A DNA stretch of 64,000 bases from NCBI RefSeq assembly GCF_001679665.1, contig NZ_CP013244.1, positions 62,001 to 126,000 of the forward strand. Direction: 5' to 3'. Under the pieces are notes generated by a model, which saw nothing but the letters and a program-made list of their open reading frames with translations, did not search any database and was not told the DNA's origin. The position numbers and the translations under genes are program-made. Below are positions 6,566 through 15,231 of this stretch, piece after piece (position 1 is the first letter of the stretch; the number at the start of each line of letters is the position of its first letter). Origin of the DNA: Candidatus Viadribacter manganicus. GTDB lineage: Bacteria; Pseudomonadota; Alphaproteobacteria; Caulobacterales; Aquidulcibacteraceae.

Positions 6566-7339
6566 ATGGCGCCATCGTCGGGAGTCGGGGCCGACAGGCG
6601 CATGTTGCTGCAAACTGCGGCCGCAACACTTCTACTCGGTGCAGTCTCAAAGTCATGGGCGGGCGAGCGTCCGGCAGCGCTGGATGCTTGGGCCCGACAA
6701 CTCGTCGATCTGAATGCAGCGCTTCGCGAAAGGTCAATTGGCGTTGCAGAGTGGCAGACGCGCGTCGAGCGTTTGAATACCAGCGTGCCGGTTGCCGACC
6801 TCGCGCGCTATCTCGACATCGATCATCTTACGCGGCGCTTCACCTATTCCACAAACCTTGCTGACACCGTGGATCCGGTGCTGCCAGCTGACGTTCTGGG
6901 CACGGATGGTCGGCGCAATTGGTTTATCCGCGTATTCGGTATGCGCCGAGGCGGCGCCGTAATTCCGCACGTGCACAACAACATGGTCTCCGCACATCTG
7001 GTGCTTTCCGGGGCTTTCCGTGCTCGCACCGCGGATCGCTTGCGCGACGAGGCGGACGCTGTGGTCCTCCGTCCCACCCGCAATAACGTAATTCATGTAG
7101 GCGACGTCATTTCCATGTCCGATCAGCGCGACAACCAGCACTGGCTGGTTGCGCAAGAAGATCGCTCGATGACCTTCGACGTAGGTGTCGTGGCTACGCC
7201 CGCGAGCTGGGGATACGGGCTACAGGCCAACGAGTACAACATGATCTTCGTTGACGTTGATCGGCCGACTGAGCGGGACGGAACCATTCGCGCGCCGGTC
7301 ATGAGTTTTGAAGCCTGCGCTGCCAAATACGCACCGTGA
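6566..7339 (+). CDS. Tat-exported cupin-like protein
   Basis: 257 residues from ATG 6566 (GTG 6563 is one codon earlier; GGGAGGG lies just upstream). The start DRRMLLQTAAATLLLGAVSKSWA has the twin arginine, hydrophobic core and AxA-like end of a Tat signal, so the protein is probably folded around a cofactor and exported. The middle shows a cupin first motif, GGAVIPHVHNNMVSAHLVLSG (in parts; HxH with a later Gly), usually a metal site. C-terminal part has FDVGVVATPASWGYG. No close functional assignment. Isolated gene on the plus strand. Confidence 0.6.
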   Translation: MAPSSGVGADRRMLLQTAAATLLLGAVSKSWAGERPAALDAWARQLVDLNAALRERSIGVAEWQTRVERLNTSVPVADLARYLDIDHLTRRFTYSTNLADTVDPVLPADVLGTDGRRNWFIRVFGMRRGGAVIPHVHNNMVSAHLVLSGAFRARTADRLRDEADAVVLRPTRNNVIHVGDVISMSDQRDNQHWLVAQEDRSMTFDVGVVATPASWGYGLQANEYNMIFVDVDRPTERDGTIRAPVMSFEACAAKYAP

Positions 7340-7446
7340 GCCGAGGCGAATGTCGCTTTCCGGCGAGAACGCGTCATTGCTGTGCGTGCTAAGCCACTGA
7401 CTGGAATGGAAAGGGTAGGTCGGTCGCGAAACTTGTAACCCAGAAA

Positions 7447-8334
7447 TTAACCCGCGAACGCTTGAACGCCGATCTTTTCAAGCCTGTTTCCGTTTTCGAC
7501 AAGGCAAGCTAGGCTCTCCATTCCTTGGACGTAACAGAACATTGGTTCGGCGCGGGCGCGCATCTCCAGGTAGGTCTCGCGATTAATCCAAGATTCCGGC
7601 GCGAACTCGAAGCCGCCGGCGCTTTCTGGTGGTTCTTGTTCGTGCGGCCAGGGCGGCAGTTCGCGTGTTGTCTCGCCTCGTGCGCCGTATCCGATCCACT
7701 CTTGCAGTGCGGCTGTCATCGGGGTGCGCGTTGCCGGCGTGTTTAACCCCATCACGTGCGCCGTAGGCATCGCATCGGTCCATACAATCTCGCCGCTGGC
7801 GTTGCGAACAATTAAGAGCGCTACCGAATGGGCGCAGGTGGGACCTGTTGTGCTTGCGCTCACGGTGTAGGTTCGATCGTTCGCGCCACGCCAGACGACG
7901 CTGGCTTCCGCATCGCAAAATGCGGTCGGTCGGCTTTCCAATCGCGCACTGATCAGGCGTTCAATCAACACCGAATGCGTATAGGCGTTGAGGTGTCCGT
8001 AACGCCCCGGTGGACTCCGCCGGCCATCAAACTCGACAACAACACGGAAGCCTTCGCCTGGCTCAAACGCGCTCGGCAGTACCTGCTCCAGCGAGGCGCG
8101 CGCTGCCGACGTCATCGACACCCATGACGGCGGCTCGTTTTCGCGACCCGCCTCGACGAAGAGCCGCGCCTCCCAGCCGTGCACGTAAACGCCGCGAAAG
8201 CGGCGCGTCTCTGACGGTTCTGACTGTGCACTCGCAGCATCCGGTGGCGCCAATTGCGCGCGAGCGGAAAGTGTCGCAGTGGCCCCAAATGCCACGAACA
8301 AAAGCGCTAGCAGCGGCACAAGAGGCTTCGTCAT
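7447..8334 (-). CDS. Secreted protein of unknown function
   Basis: 295 residues with a clear Sec signal (MTKPLVPLLALLFVAFGATATLSARA, cleavage after ARA or AQA). The mature part begins with a GVYVHGWEARLFVEAGREN stretch, contains DGRRSPPGRYGHLNAYTHSVLIERLISARLES (in parts), and four cysteines, two of them near the C-terminus (MFCYVQGMESLACLVENG), which may form disulfides in the periplasm. No known domain recognised. Convergent with the cupin gene and divergent from the lipoprotein gene at 8492. Confidence 0.6.
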   Translation of the reverse strand: MTKPLVPLLALLFVAFGATATLSARAQLAPPDAASAQSEPSETRRFRGVYVHGWEARLFVEAGRENEPPSWVSMTSAARASLEQVLPSAFEPGEGFRVVVEFDGRRSPPGRYGHLNAYTHSVLIERLISARLESRPTAFCDAEASVVWRGANDRTYTVSASTTGPTCAHSVALLIVRNASGEIVWTDAMPTAHVMGLNTPATRTPMTAALQEWIGYGARGETTRELPPWPHEQEPPESAGGFEFAPESWINRETYLEMRARAEPMFCYVQGMESLACLVENGNRLEKIGVQAFAG

Positions 8335-8491
8335 GCAGCGATGCTACGCCCGTGCCGTCATAACACAATGGGGAGAGGCCCGCGAAGCTCAGAACTCGCT
8401 TCTTCGTGAGTAGCTGTTGGACGAAGGCTGTGTGACGCTTAGGCTGCTTGGGCTCAGCTTGTTTAGTCAGTTGTGGCGCGGGGAGGCCCAT

Positions 8492-8806
8492 ATGCGGACA
8501 CTGATATTGCTGTACGCGCTAGCATGCGGGGGATGTGCCAGTTCGGCGGACAACCAAAGTAGCGCTTACACGCTCTACGCCGACATTCCGGCACTCGTTG
8601 GATCGAGTGTTGTAGAGCGCGTCTACATCGCGACCTTTGACGCAGAGCCCGCGGAGTCAGCGCGCATGGGCGGAAATCTCTCCAGCCCAGCCGACTACAA
8701 TCGGCACTTTTGCGAGCGATTTGCCAGCATGGCGATGCAACAAGACGAACCGCCTAGGCGGGCTTGGTGTGAGTCTGGGTCGTATCGGCGTTCACCGCGA
8801 TCATGA
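8492..8806 (+). CDS. Small Cys-containing exported protein, possible lipoprotein
   Basis: 104 residues from ATG 8492, preceded by GGGGAGG at about 8480. The N-terminus MRTLILLYALACGGCASS is a short signal with a cysteine where a lipobox cysteine would stand, though the box is imperfect. The rest has no known domain; it includes YNRHFCERF and a basic end. The C-terminal tail (SYRRSPRS) looks as if it may run past a lost stop or frame. The next gene, 8882, is also a small lipoprotein ending in Cys-rich sequence, so the two may work together. Confidence 0.45.
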   Translation: MRTLILLYALACGGCASSADNQSSAYTLYADIPALVGSSVVERVYIATFDAEPAESARMGGNLSSPADYNRHFCERFASMAMQQDEPPRRAWCESGSYRRSPRS

Positions 8807-8881
8807 TAAGCGTCGATCGGCTGGGTTTCCGGCGTCGGCGCAAGCGCTTTGGATATCGAGCGAGACATGCATAGTGCCACG

Positions 8882-9229
8882 ATGCGTTATTCTCCAATTC
8901 TCGCCGCGCTGGCGGCTATGGCTGCGTTGACGTCCTGTGCGACTCAGGGCGTGGAACAGGTGGCCCAAGACACGTACCTGATCACGATCAGCACGCCGGT
9001 GGAGCAAAACAGAACGGCCGCGGAATTGGCCCTTTCCGCCCGTCGCATGGACGAGGTGCGCCGTGAGTCAAGCCGCCGGTCGCACGAGTTCTGCGCACGG
9101 CAGCGGCGTCGCGCGGTGGAAGTGGATAGCATGATGTCGATTCAATCCCGCGGCAACCCGGACGAGGAAATCCACATTTCAGACGCAGAGTGGGATGCCG
9201 TTCTAACCGTGACGTTCCGCTGCGAGTAG
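8882..9229 (+). CDS. Small lipoprotein
   Basis: 115 residues from ATG 8882. MRYSPILAALAAMAALTSCATQG is a textbook lipoprotein signal with lipobox LTSC, so the protein is probably membrane-anchored. The mature part is short and charged, with a helical stretch (LALSARRMDEVRRESSRRSHEFCARQRRR, in parts) and a final TVTFRCE; the two mature cysteines could pair. No family recognised. Confidence 0.6.
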   Translation: MRYSPILAALAAMAALTSCATQGVEQVAQDTYLITISTPVEQNRTAAELALSARRMDEVRRESSRRSHEFCARQRRRAVEVDSMMSIQSRGNPDEEIHISDAEWDAVLTVTFRCE

Positions 9230-9376
9230 GCGCGGAGTTCAAATCGCGCGAGCGTCTCGAAACGGCGAGATTGAGCCGAAGCGTCCGCAGCATTACCGGC
9301 GACACGATTGTATCGACCCAGCCTTTCGTAAGAAATGGCGAGCCGGGTATCGCTGGCCCATTGCAGCCGAAGCCGT

Positions 9377-10099
9377 TCAGGCGCGCGCTCGTGCCTTTTC
9401 ATACTGTGATTGGAGGATGACAGTGGTCCGCTCGATCTTTTCAGCGGGGAGATTCTCGGAGAAGGCACCGGCGACTTCCACGAGTGCGTCCCAAATCGCC
9501 TTTGTATCGGAGCGACCTCCAAGGCTGACCAATACGCCATAGTTCTGACTCGCTGTCCGTTGGGCAAGATCGCCAACAGTCGCTATCGGTCCGAACGCGA
9601 GCGGGTCGAGCCGGGTAAGGACGAAGCCCGCAGCGGTTAATCCCACAACGAGAGCGAGGACCAGCCAGCCGGTGATCTTCGCAATCCACAAAATTGGCAC
9701 GCCAAAGATCGCAGCCGCGATCAGCAACCCACCGAATCCGCTGATATTCGTTTGTGAGAGCGGCGGGAGGCGAAGTTCACAGTGGCGTTGTGCTTGCGCC
9801 CACAGCAATTTGGGCGATCTACCCCAAATAGCGCTCAGAGATGTATCCGGGCGAATATCGACTTCCCCGAGAACCATCTTCAAGGCACGGCGAACTCGAT
9901 AGAACGCCATTGAAGTCCTGCACTTCTCTCCGCCGGTGTCTTCCAATTTGGACGCCACGATGTCGTGTAAATCTCCCATCGTGCTGGCGGTGGCGGCGTC
10001 TTGATCCGGAATCTTGATATTGAAGGCGCGCTCAATCGCTATCAGGAGTTCGACGGAATCCAGGTCATCGTCGAGGCCGAGAGTGTTGGGCGCAACCAT
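9377..10099 (-). CDS. Membrane-anchored acyl-carrier-like protein without the carrier serine
   Basis: 240 residues. Residues 7-35 (LGLDDDLDSVELLIAIERAFNIKIPD, in parts) align with helix II of acyl carrier proteins (LGADSLDTVELVMALEEEF), but the phosphopantetheine Ser of DSL is Asp here, so the domain probably cannot carry acyl groups. ACP helix I is absent: an in-frame stop lies four codons before the ATG. A possible helix-I-like stretch (VARQTGTAEI) exists in another frame around 10,170-10,200, so a frameshift is conceivable. The middle has two transmembrane helices (FGGLLIAAAIFGVPILWIA and WLVLALVVGLTAAGFVL), and a cytosolic tail follows. Role unknown; located in the accessory region beside the integrase. 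Confidence 0.5.
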   Translation of the reverse strand: MVAPNTLGLDDDLDSVELLIAIERAFNIKIPDQDAATASTMGDLHDIVASKLEDTGGEKCRTSMAFYRVRRALKMVLGEVDIRPDTSLSAIWGRSPKLLWAQAQRHCELRLPPLSQTNISGFGGLLIAAAIFGVPILWIAKITGWLVLALVVGLTAAGFVLTRLDPLAFGPIATVGDLAQRTASQNYGVLVSLGGRSDTKAIWDALVEVAGAFSENLPAEKIERTTVILQSQYEKARARA

Positions 10100-10220
10100 G
10101 CTGATACTCTACCCTGCATTGGTACAGTGTCGAGCAGACCCGGCTGACTCGCGAAGGGCAAGTTCCGGCGAATTTCTGCCGTTCCCGTCTGTCGAGCGAC
10201 CGTCCGCAAAGCAGCGCTTA

Positions 10221-11465
10221 TCAGTCCTTCCGCTTCCTTATCGGCACAACCTTGCTCGAAGCAGGCGGTGAGCTGCAGTAAGTTGCCCATTGGGCCATGA
10301 GCTCGCGGCGGCGATCGAACAAGTCGCTGCGCCGGTAGGCGGCTTCCACCTTATCGGCGTTGACGTGCGCGAGCGCCGCTTCGGCGACTTCACGTGGATA
10401 GCGAGTGCGCTCGGCGCACCAATCGCGGAACGTCGAACGGAAGCCGTGCGTAACAACATCCGTGCGCTTCATGCGCCGAAGCACCTGAAGCATCGACATG
10501 TTTGAGAGTGGGCGTCCCGGCTTGGCGCCTTCGAACACATACTCTCGCGCCTTGCCTTTTGATGGCTTCAGCGATCGCAGCAACTTTACTGCGTCGGCTG
10601 ACAACGGAACGCGATGCGCGCGGCCCGCCTTCATGCGTTCGTCGGGTATCGTCCAGACACGCTTGTCCAGATCAATCTCGTCCCAGCGCGCCTCCAGCGT
10701 TTCGCTCGAGCGGGTGGCGGTGAGGATGCAGAATTCAAGCGCCCGTGCCGCGAGCCCCTCAGCTTCGCGCAATGTCGCCATGAACGTTGGCAACTCGTCA
10801 TAGGGAAGGGCGGGGTGGTGCTGTACGCGCTGCACCTTCGAACGCTTCGGAAGCAGCTTGTCCAAGTGCCCGCGCCAGCGCGCTGGGTTCGATCCAGAAC
10901 GAAGGCCGCGCACCGACGCCCAATCCAGCACCGCCTCGATACGTCCGCGAAGGCGGCTCGCTGTTTCCGTCCTCTCGGCCCAGAGCGGCTCCAGCACCAG
11001 CATGACCATGCCTTGGTCGACGTCCGACACCGCCACATCGCCAAAGGCAGGAAAGCAGTATTGCGCCAAAGTGTTCGTCCATTGCTGGCGGTGCTTGGCG
11101 TTCTTCCATGACGTCTCGTGTGCTTCGATGTAGCGCTCGGCGCAGTCTCGAAAGCTCATGGCGCGAGCGGCTTCAGCAGCCTTCTGGGCGCGCTCGGTTT
11201 GGCGGGCGGTCAATGGATCGATTCCAACGCGTGCCTGCTCACGCAGCGCGTAGGCGCGTTTGCGGGCGGCTTCCAGACTCACGTCATGCGTGCCGCCTAG
11301 TCCGATCTCGCGCACTGGTCCGCCATCCACCTTGCCGCGCCAGATCCAGTTCTTTCGCAGCTCGCCCGACCTCGCGTTGGCGGTGATTTTGAGCCGCAGA
11401 CCCTTACCATCGATCAAAACGCCGGGGGCCTTGGCGGCCCTCACTTGTCGGTCTGTCAGCGGCAC
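10221..11465 (-). CDS. P4-type integrase (DUF4102 plus tyrosine recombinase domain)
   Basis: 414 residues from GTG 11465. The N-terminal DUF4102 arm-binding domain (LTDRQVRAAKAPGVLIDGKGLRL, in parts; about residues 1-90) is followed by a core-binding domain and the catalytic domain: Arg in TATRSSETLEARW, HGFRSTFRDW (HxxR), LAHVNADKVEAAYRRSD (His and Tyr). Such integrases insert islands and prophages at the 3' ends of tRNA genes. It faces leftward, with its 5' end toward the core chromosome and a possible tRNA-Ser fragment at 11,626-11,640. It differs entirely from the recombinase at 5340-6350. Probably the driver of the accessory region's insertion. Confidence 0.93.
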   Translation of the reverse strand: MPLTDRQVRAAKAPGVLIDGKGLRLKITANARSGELRKNWIWRGKVDGGPVREIGLGGTHDVSLEAARKRAYALREQARVGIDPLTARQTERAQKAAEAARAMSFRDCAERYIEAHETSWKNAKHRQQWTNTLAQYCFPAFGDVAVSDVDQGMVMLVLEPLWAERTETASRLRGRIEAVLDWASVRGLRSGSNPARWRGHLDKLLPKRSKVQRVQHHPALPYDELPTFMATLREAEGLAARALEFCILTATRSSETLEARWDEIDLDKRVWTIPDERMKAGRAHRVPLSADAVKLLRSLKPSKGKAREYVFEGAKPGRPLSNMSMLQVLRRMKRTDVVTHGFRSTFRDWCAERTRYPREVAEAALAHVNADKVEAAYRRSDLFDRRRELMAQWATYCSSPPASSKVVPIRKRKD

Positions 11466-11625
11466 CGTTGTTTCCCCTTCAGTTTCCCCCTTCTAGCAGC
11501 GGCTTGGGGCGAAAGTAAACGAAGGGCCACAAAGGACCTTTAGGAGCTTAAACCGCAATGATTAGCGGCCAAACGGCGGACCGCGGACCTTCATAAGCGT
11601 TCAAGGGTAAACGCGCCAAAGGCGG

Positions 11626-11640
11626 ACACTCCCTCCGCCA
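11626..11640 (+). other. Possible tRNA-Ser 3' fragment (island attachment site)
   Basis: ACACTCCCTCCGCCA matches the acceptor end, including CCA, of bacterial serine tRNAs with a GGAGGGA 5' end. No tRNA body precedes it. A tRNA-specific integrase is encoded just to the left and core genes begin to the right, as expected for the far attachment site of an island. Caution: GGCGGA and TCCGCC (11621-11639) also form a 6-bp hairpin, so this may be a plain stem-loop. Confidence 0.35.
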
Positions 11641-11756
11641 CTTCAGTGTGGTGAACACCGATTATTGGTGAAACTGAAATAAGGATAAATCCTTACGCGG
11701 CCTAAAGTCGGGCTGACGTATAAAGCGCCATCGCAAGAATTGCGTTGGGGTCTTTG

Positions 11757-12953
11757 ATGCTTCGCCGTACGCCGCGCGCGCTGATCGTTTCCTGCTTTGG
11801 TTTGATGGCCTTCGCGGCGCTAGCGCACGCTGAACGCGCACCGATTACGTTTGCGGGGCAGGGCGCCGCTGCACCGGCGCCCGTCACTGAGACTGCGGCC
11901 CTAAACACGAGCGGCCTCTCCGGTGGCGGCGACAATTCCTACGGATACGGCGCCTCGCCTCGTCGGCGTGAAGGCGCATTGATTGATCTTCGCCGCTCCG
12001 ACGTGCGCCGTAGCGAGCCGGTCGTATTTCAAGCGCCAGTGGTGGCGGAAGCGGATGAGGACGCCGAGGAAGGCCCCGTCAGCCTAACGCCAGCACCGCA
12101 GGTTTTGGCGCAGGCGACAACGCCGCAAGCGCAATCAGAAAGTGCGCCTTCGAACGAGCAGGGGCGCCAACCCTGGCTCGAACAAGAACGCGTTGGCCCG
12201 CCTTACGAGGCGAACGGCCGTTGGTACGTTCCGACGCCTGAGCCCGGCTATCAGCAAACCGGTACGGCTTCATGGTACGGTGCTCAGTTTCAAGGCCAGC
12301 GCACCGTGAGCGGGGAGACCTTCGATCAGGACGGCCTGACGGCCGCACACCCCACATTGCCGATCCCGAGTCTCGTACAGGTCACCAATCTTGAGAATGG
12401 CCGCGAAGTCATCGTGCGCGTCAACGATCGTGGACCGTTCAGTGGCGAGCGCTTGATCGACGTGTCGCGCGGCGCCGCAAACGCTCTCGGTTTCGAACAA
12501 GCAGGCCACGCGCGTGTTCACGTTCGTTACCTTGGCCCTGCTCCGCGCCGTGTTAACGCCGATGGCACGCCCGCCCCTCAATCTGTGCACGTCCCCGCTT
12601 TCGCACCGACGCAGCGGCCTGAGGAGGGGCCAAGCTCCCTCCTCCCAAATCGCCCGTCTCAAACGGCTGAACTGGCCGGTGCGCCTTCCCAAGAGCGCCC
12701 GGTTTACCAGGCGCCTGCAGCTGGCGGGTATTTCGTCCAAGTTGGCGCCTACTCTGACCCCGTGAACGCTCAGCGCGTTCGGGACGCTGTGAGCCCAGCG
12801 GGGCCGGTGGTTGTGGAAACACGAACCAGCGCTTCCGGCGCGGAATTGTTCCGGGTCCGACTTGGCCCGTGGCCGAGCCGGGAAGAGGCGGACGCCGCAC
12901 GCCGCACGCTTAGCGGACTGGGTTACGCCGATAGCATCGTCGCATCGCGCTAA
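11757..12953 (+). CDS. rlpA: RlpA-family septal ring lytic transglycosylase with SPOR domain
   Basis: 398 residues from ATG 11757 (TTG 11745 is in frame). Signal peptide at the N-terminus (LIVSCFGLMAFAALAHA). A low-complexity linker leads to a double-psi beta-barrel (about residues 165-265): TGTASWYGAQFQGQRTVSGE, TAAHPTLPIPSLVQVTNL, VRVNDRGPFSGERLIDVSR, with the catalytic Asp in the NDRGPF motif. The C-terminal SPOR domain (about 320-398, GYFVQVGAYSDPVNAQRVRD) binds denuded glycan at the division site. It cleaves glycan strands lacking stem peptides during daughter-cell separation. First core gene right of the island edge; followed by a carboxypeptidase, a common alphaproteobacterial order. 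Confidence 0.93.
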   Translation: MLRRTPRALIVSCFGLMAFAALAHAERAPITFAGQGAAAPAPVTETAALNTSGLSGGGDNSYGYGASPRRREGALIDLRRSDVRRSEPVVFQAPVVAEADEDAEEGPVSLTPAPQVLAQATTPQAQSESAPSNEQGRQPWLEQERVGPPYEANGRWYVPTPEPGYQQTGTASWYGAQFQGQRTVSGETFDQDGLTAAHPTLPIPSLVQVTNLENGREVIVRVNDRGPFSGERLIDVSRGAANALGFEQAGHARVHVRYLGPAPRRVNADGTPAPQSVHVPAFAPTQRPEEGPSSLLPNRPSQTAELAGAPSQERPVYQAPAAGGYFVQVGAYSDPVNAQRVRDAVSPAGPVVVETRTSASGAELFRVRLGPWPSREEADAARRTLSGLGYADSIVASR

Positions 12954-13036
12954 ATGCTGGTTTGTTGACGTGAAAGCGCCGCGCCGCTCTGCTTGAATGG
13001 GCCCGCGCAAGACGCGCTTACGATTCGGCGGATGGA

Positions 13037-14227
13037 ATGAGCTTGCAGCGCAAAGTCGGCGCGTTTGCCTTGGCGGCACTTCTAGTGATGGCGCTCGCGC
13101 CGGATGCGGACGCGCAGCGCCGCCGCGCGCGGCGCACTCCTGCGCCACCGCCACCGCCCGCCGTCGCTCAGCACGTTACGATCATGGATGGGGCGTCGGG
13201 CGCGCTTCTTTTCTGTGACGACTGCGAGACGCCTGTGCCGCCCGCGTCGATGTCGAAGTTGATGACAGTGCTCATCGCTCTAGAGCGCATCGAAGCTGGG
13301 CAGCTCACGCTCGATACCCAATTTACGATGACGGATGAGCTGTGGAGCCGCTACCGCGGTGGCGCGGCCGGCTCGACCATGTTCATCCCCGCGCGCGCTA
13401 GTGTTTCGGTGCGTGATTTGCTGCAGGGCATCATCGTGGTGTCCGCCAACGACGCCTGCGCACTTTTGGCGACGGGTATCGCAGGGTCCGAGGAAGCGTA
13501 CGTCGAGTTGATGAACCGCCGCGCACATGAACTCGGTCTGCGGTCGGCAAGCTTCCGGAATGTTGCGGGTCTTGATGACCCAGAGCACCGTATCAGCACG
13601 GTGGATCTCGCGCGCCTCGCGCGCCATATCATCGTGAATTACCCGGAATTCTATCGCACTTATTCTCAGCGTGAGTTCCGCTACAACAACATCACCCAGC
13701 AGAACCGCAATCCTTTACTCGGCTCTTATCCCGGCGCCGATGGCGTAAAGACCGGGCACACGGACGATTCCGGCTACGGCTTAGTCGGCTCGGCCGTGCT
13801 GAATGGCCAACGGCGCATCATCGTGTTCAATGGCCTGCCGACGATGGCCGCTCGAAACACCGAAGCGCAGCGCCTGATGCGCGCCGCGTTCAACGATTAC
13901 GCGATCTCGCAGGTCGCCGCGGCGGGCGCCGAGGTTGGCCAAGCCAATGTCCGCCTCGGTTCGCGCCGCACGGTGCCCCTGGTGGCCCAACAGGACATCA
14001 TCATTGGCGGCCCGCGCGGCGTACAAGAGGGGCTCACCGCGCACATTGTTTATGACGGGCCGCTACGGCCCCCGATCACTGAGGGCCAAGTCGTTGCGCG
14101 CCTCGTCATCGAAGGCCCCAACTTCCAAACGCAAGAATTCCCACTGGCGGCAGGGCGCAAGATTGGCCGCGCGAATTGGTTCTCGCGTGCCTTCGAAGGC
14201 TTGCGCTTAAGCCTGTTCGGCTCTTGA
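13037..14227 (+). CDS. dacA: D-alanyl-D-alanine carboxypeptidase (PBP5/6 family)
   Basis: 396 residues, Sec signal (VGAFALAALLVMALAPDADA). Serine peptidase S11 with the three penicillin-binding motifs: SMSK (in PPASMSKLM), SAN (VVSANDAC), and KTG (DGVKTGHTDDSG). It removes the terminal D-Ala from peptidoglycan pentapeptides and so limits cross-linking. A PBP5 C-terminal beta domain follows (about residues 300-375), ending in a short helix FEGLRLSLFGS, probably a membrane-surface anchor. Close downstream of rlpA and upstream of holB. The symbol is by family; dacC or dacF would be equally fair. Confidence 0.92.
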   Translation: MSLQRKVGAFALAALLVMALAPDADAQRRRARRTPAPPPPPAVAQHVTIMDGASGALLFCDDCETPVPPASMSKLMTVLIALERIEAGQLTLDTQFTMTDELWSRYRGGAAGSTMFIPARASVSVRDLLQGIIVVSANDACALLATGIAGSEEAYVELMNRRAHELGLRSASFRNVAGLDDPEHRISTVDLARLARHIIVNYPEFYRTYSQREFRYNNITQQNRNPLLGSYPGADGVKTGHTDDSGYGLVGSAVLNGQRRIIVFNGLPTMAARNTEAQRLMRAAFNDYAISQVAAAGAEVGQANVRLGSRRTVPLVAQQDIIIGGPRGVQEGLTAHIVYDGPLRPPITEGQVVARLVIEGPNFQTQEFPLAAGRKIGRANWFSRAFEGLRLSLFGS

Positions 14228-14235
14228 TAAGGGCC

Positions 14236-15231
14236 ATGAAGGCCGAAAAGCCCGTCCCTGAACTCGACAAGGAACCCAACGCTCCGCATCCGCGTCAGAC
14301 GTTCTCGTTCGTTGGACACGATGCGGAAGAGGCCGCTTTCGCGGAGGCGCTTCGTGGCGGGCGCATGCACCACGCTTGGTTGTTGGCGGGTCCCAAAGGT
14401 TTGGGCAAGGCGACGCTGGCGTATCGAGTTGCGCGCGCTGCGCTTGGCGCAAGACGGATCGGCCCGCGCCCGCTGGATGTCGATCCTGAAGATCCCATCG
14501 CGCGCCGCGTGATGGCTCTGTCGCATCCGGACTTGTTCGTTCTACGCCGCGGGCTCAACGATCGCGGCAAGCCGCGCCGGGAGATCGCCGTCGATGAAGC
14601 GCGCGAACTTGGACACTTCTTTGCGCTCGCGCCCTCTGAAGGCGGCATGCGTGTCGCGATTGTCGATGCTGTCGATGATCTCAATCGCAACGCCGCCAAC
14701 GCGATCCTTAAGACGCTTGAGGAGCCGCCTGCGCGTTCGATCTTGATGCTCGTGTGTCACGCGCCTGGCGCGATCCTGCCGACGATCCGCTCACGCTGCC
14801 GTCGCTTGGCGTTGCGGACGCTGAGCGACGCGGACGTGAAGCAAGCCAGCGGCGCTGATGCGGGCATCGTCGCGCTAGCCAAGGGTCGTCCGGGCCGCGC
14901 GATCGCGCTCAAGGCGCAAGGCGTCGATACAGCCGGCGCTGATCCAAAACGGGCGCATTCAGAGATCGCGCGCGGCGCCTCGGCTGCATTGCTCGGCGAT
15001 CTCTACGACAAGATGAGCGGCGAGCCGTTTGAAAAGCTTGCTGGCGTGCTCGAACTCGCGGGCGAATGGACGCGCGCGGCGGGCGTCGAGCAGGGCGGCG
15101 AACAATGGGCCGAAGCTTGGTCCGCGCTTGAAACGCTTCGTGGCGAGGCCGAGGGCCTCGATATGGACCCGCGCCATGCGCTAGCGCGCGCTGCCGGCGT
15201 TCTGGATCGCGCTGGAGCCTCGCGCCGGTGA
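14236..15231 (+). CDS. holB: DNA polymerase III subunit delta'
   Basis: 331 residues from ATG 14236 (MKAEKPVPELDKEPNAP). Clamp-loader AAA+ fold: HHAWLLAGPKGLGKATLAYRVA (Walker-A-like loop), IVDAVDDLNRNAANAILKTLEEPP (Walker B/sensor region with the family ANALLKTLEEPP signature), IRSRCRRL (SRC motif). The subunit helps load the beta clamp. Only 8 bases separate it from the carboxypeptidase gene and it overlaps tatD by a base or so. In many alphaproteobacteria tmk lies just before holB and metG just after; both are missing here. Confidence 0.9.
   Translation: MKAEKPVPELDKEPNAPHPRQTFSFVGHDAEEAAFAEALRGGRMHHAWLLAGPKGLGKATLAYRVARAALGARRIGPRPLDVDPEDPIARRVMALSHPDLFVLRRGLNDRGKPRREIAVDEARELGHFFALAPSEGGMRVAIVDAVDDLNRNAANAILKTLEEPPARSILMLVCHAPGAILPTIRSRCRRLALRTLSDADVKQASGADAGIVALAKGRPGRAIALKAQGVDTAGADPKRAHSEIARGASAALLGDLYDKMSGEPFEKLAGVLELAGEWTRAAGVEQGGEQWAEAWSALETLRGEAEGLDMDPRHALARAAGVLDRAGASRR

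Noticed and set aside
12270..13154. 295-residue minus-strand frame opposite rlpA and the carboxypeptidase
   Set aside because: It is a GC-driven shadow; both plus-strand genes have clear catalytic motifs.
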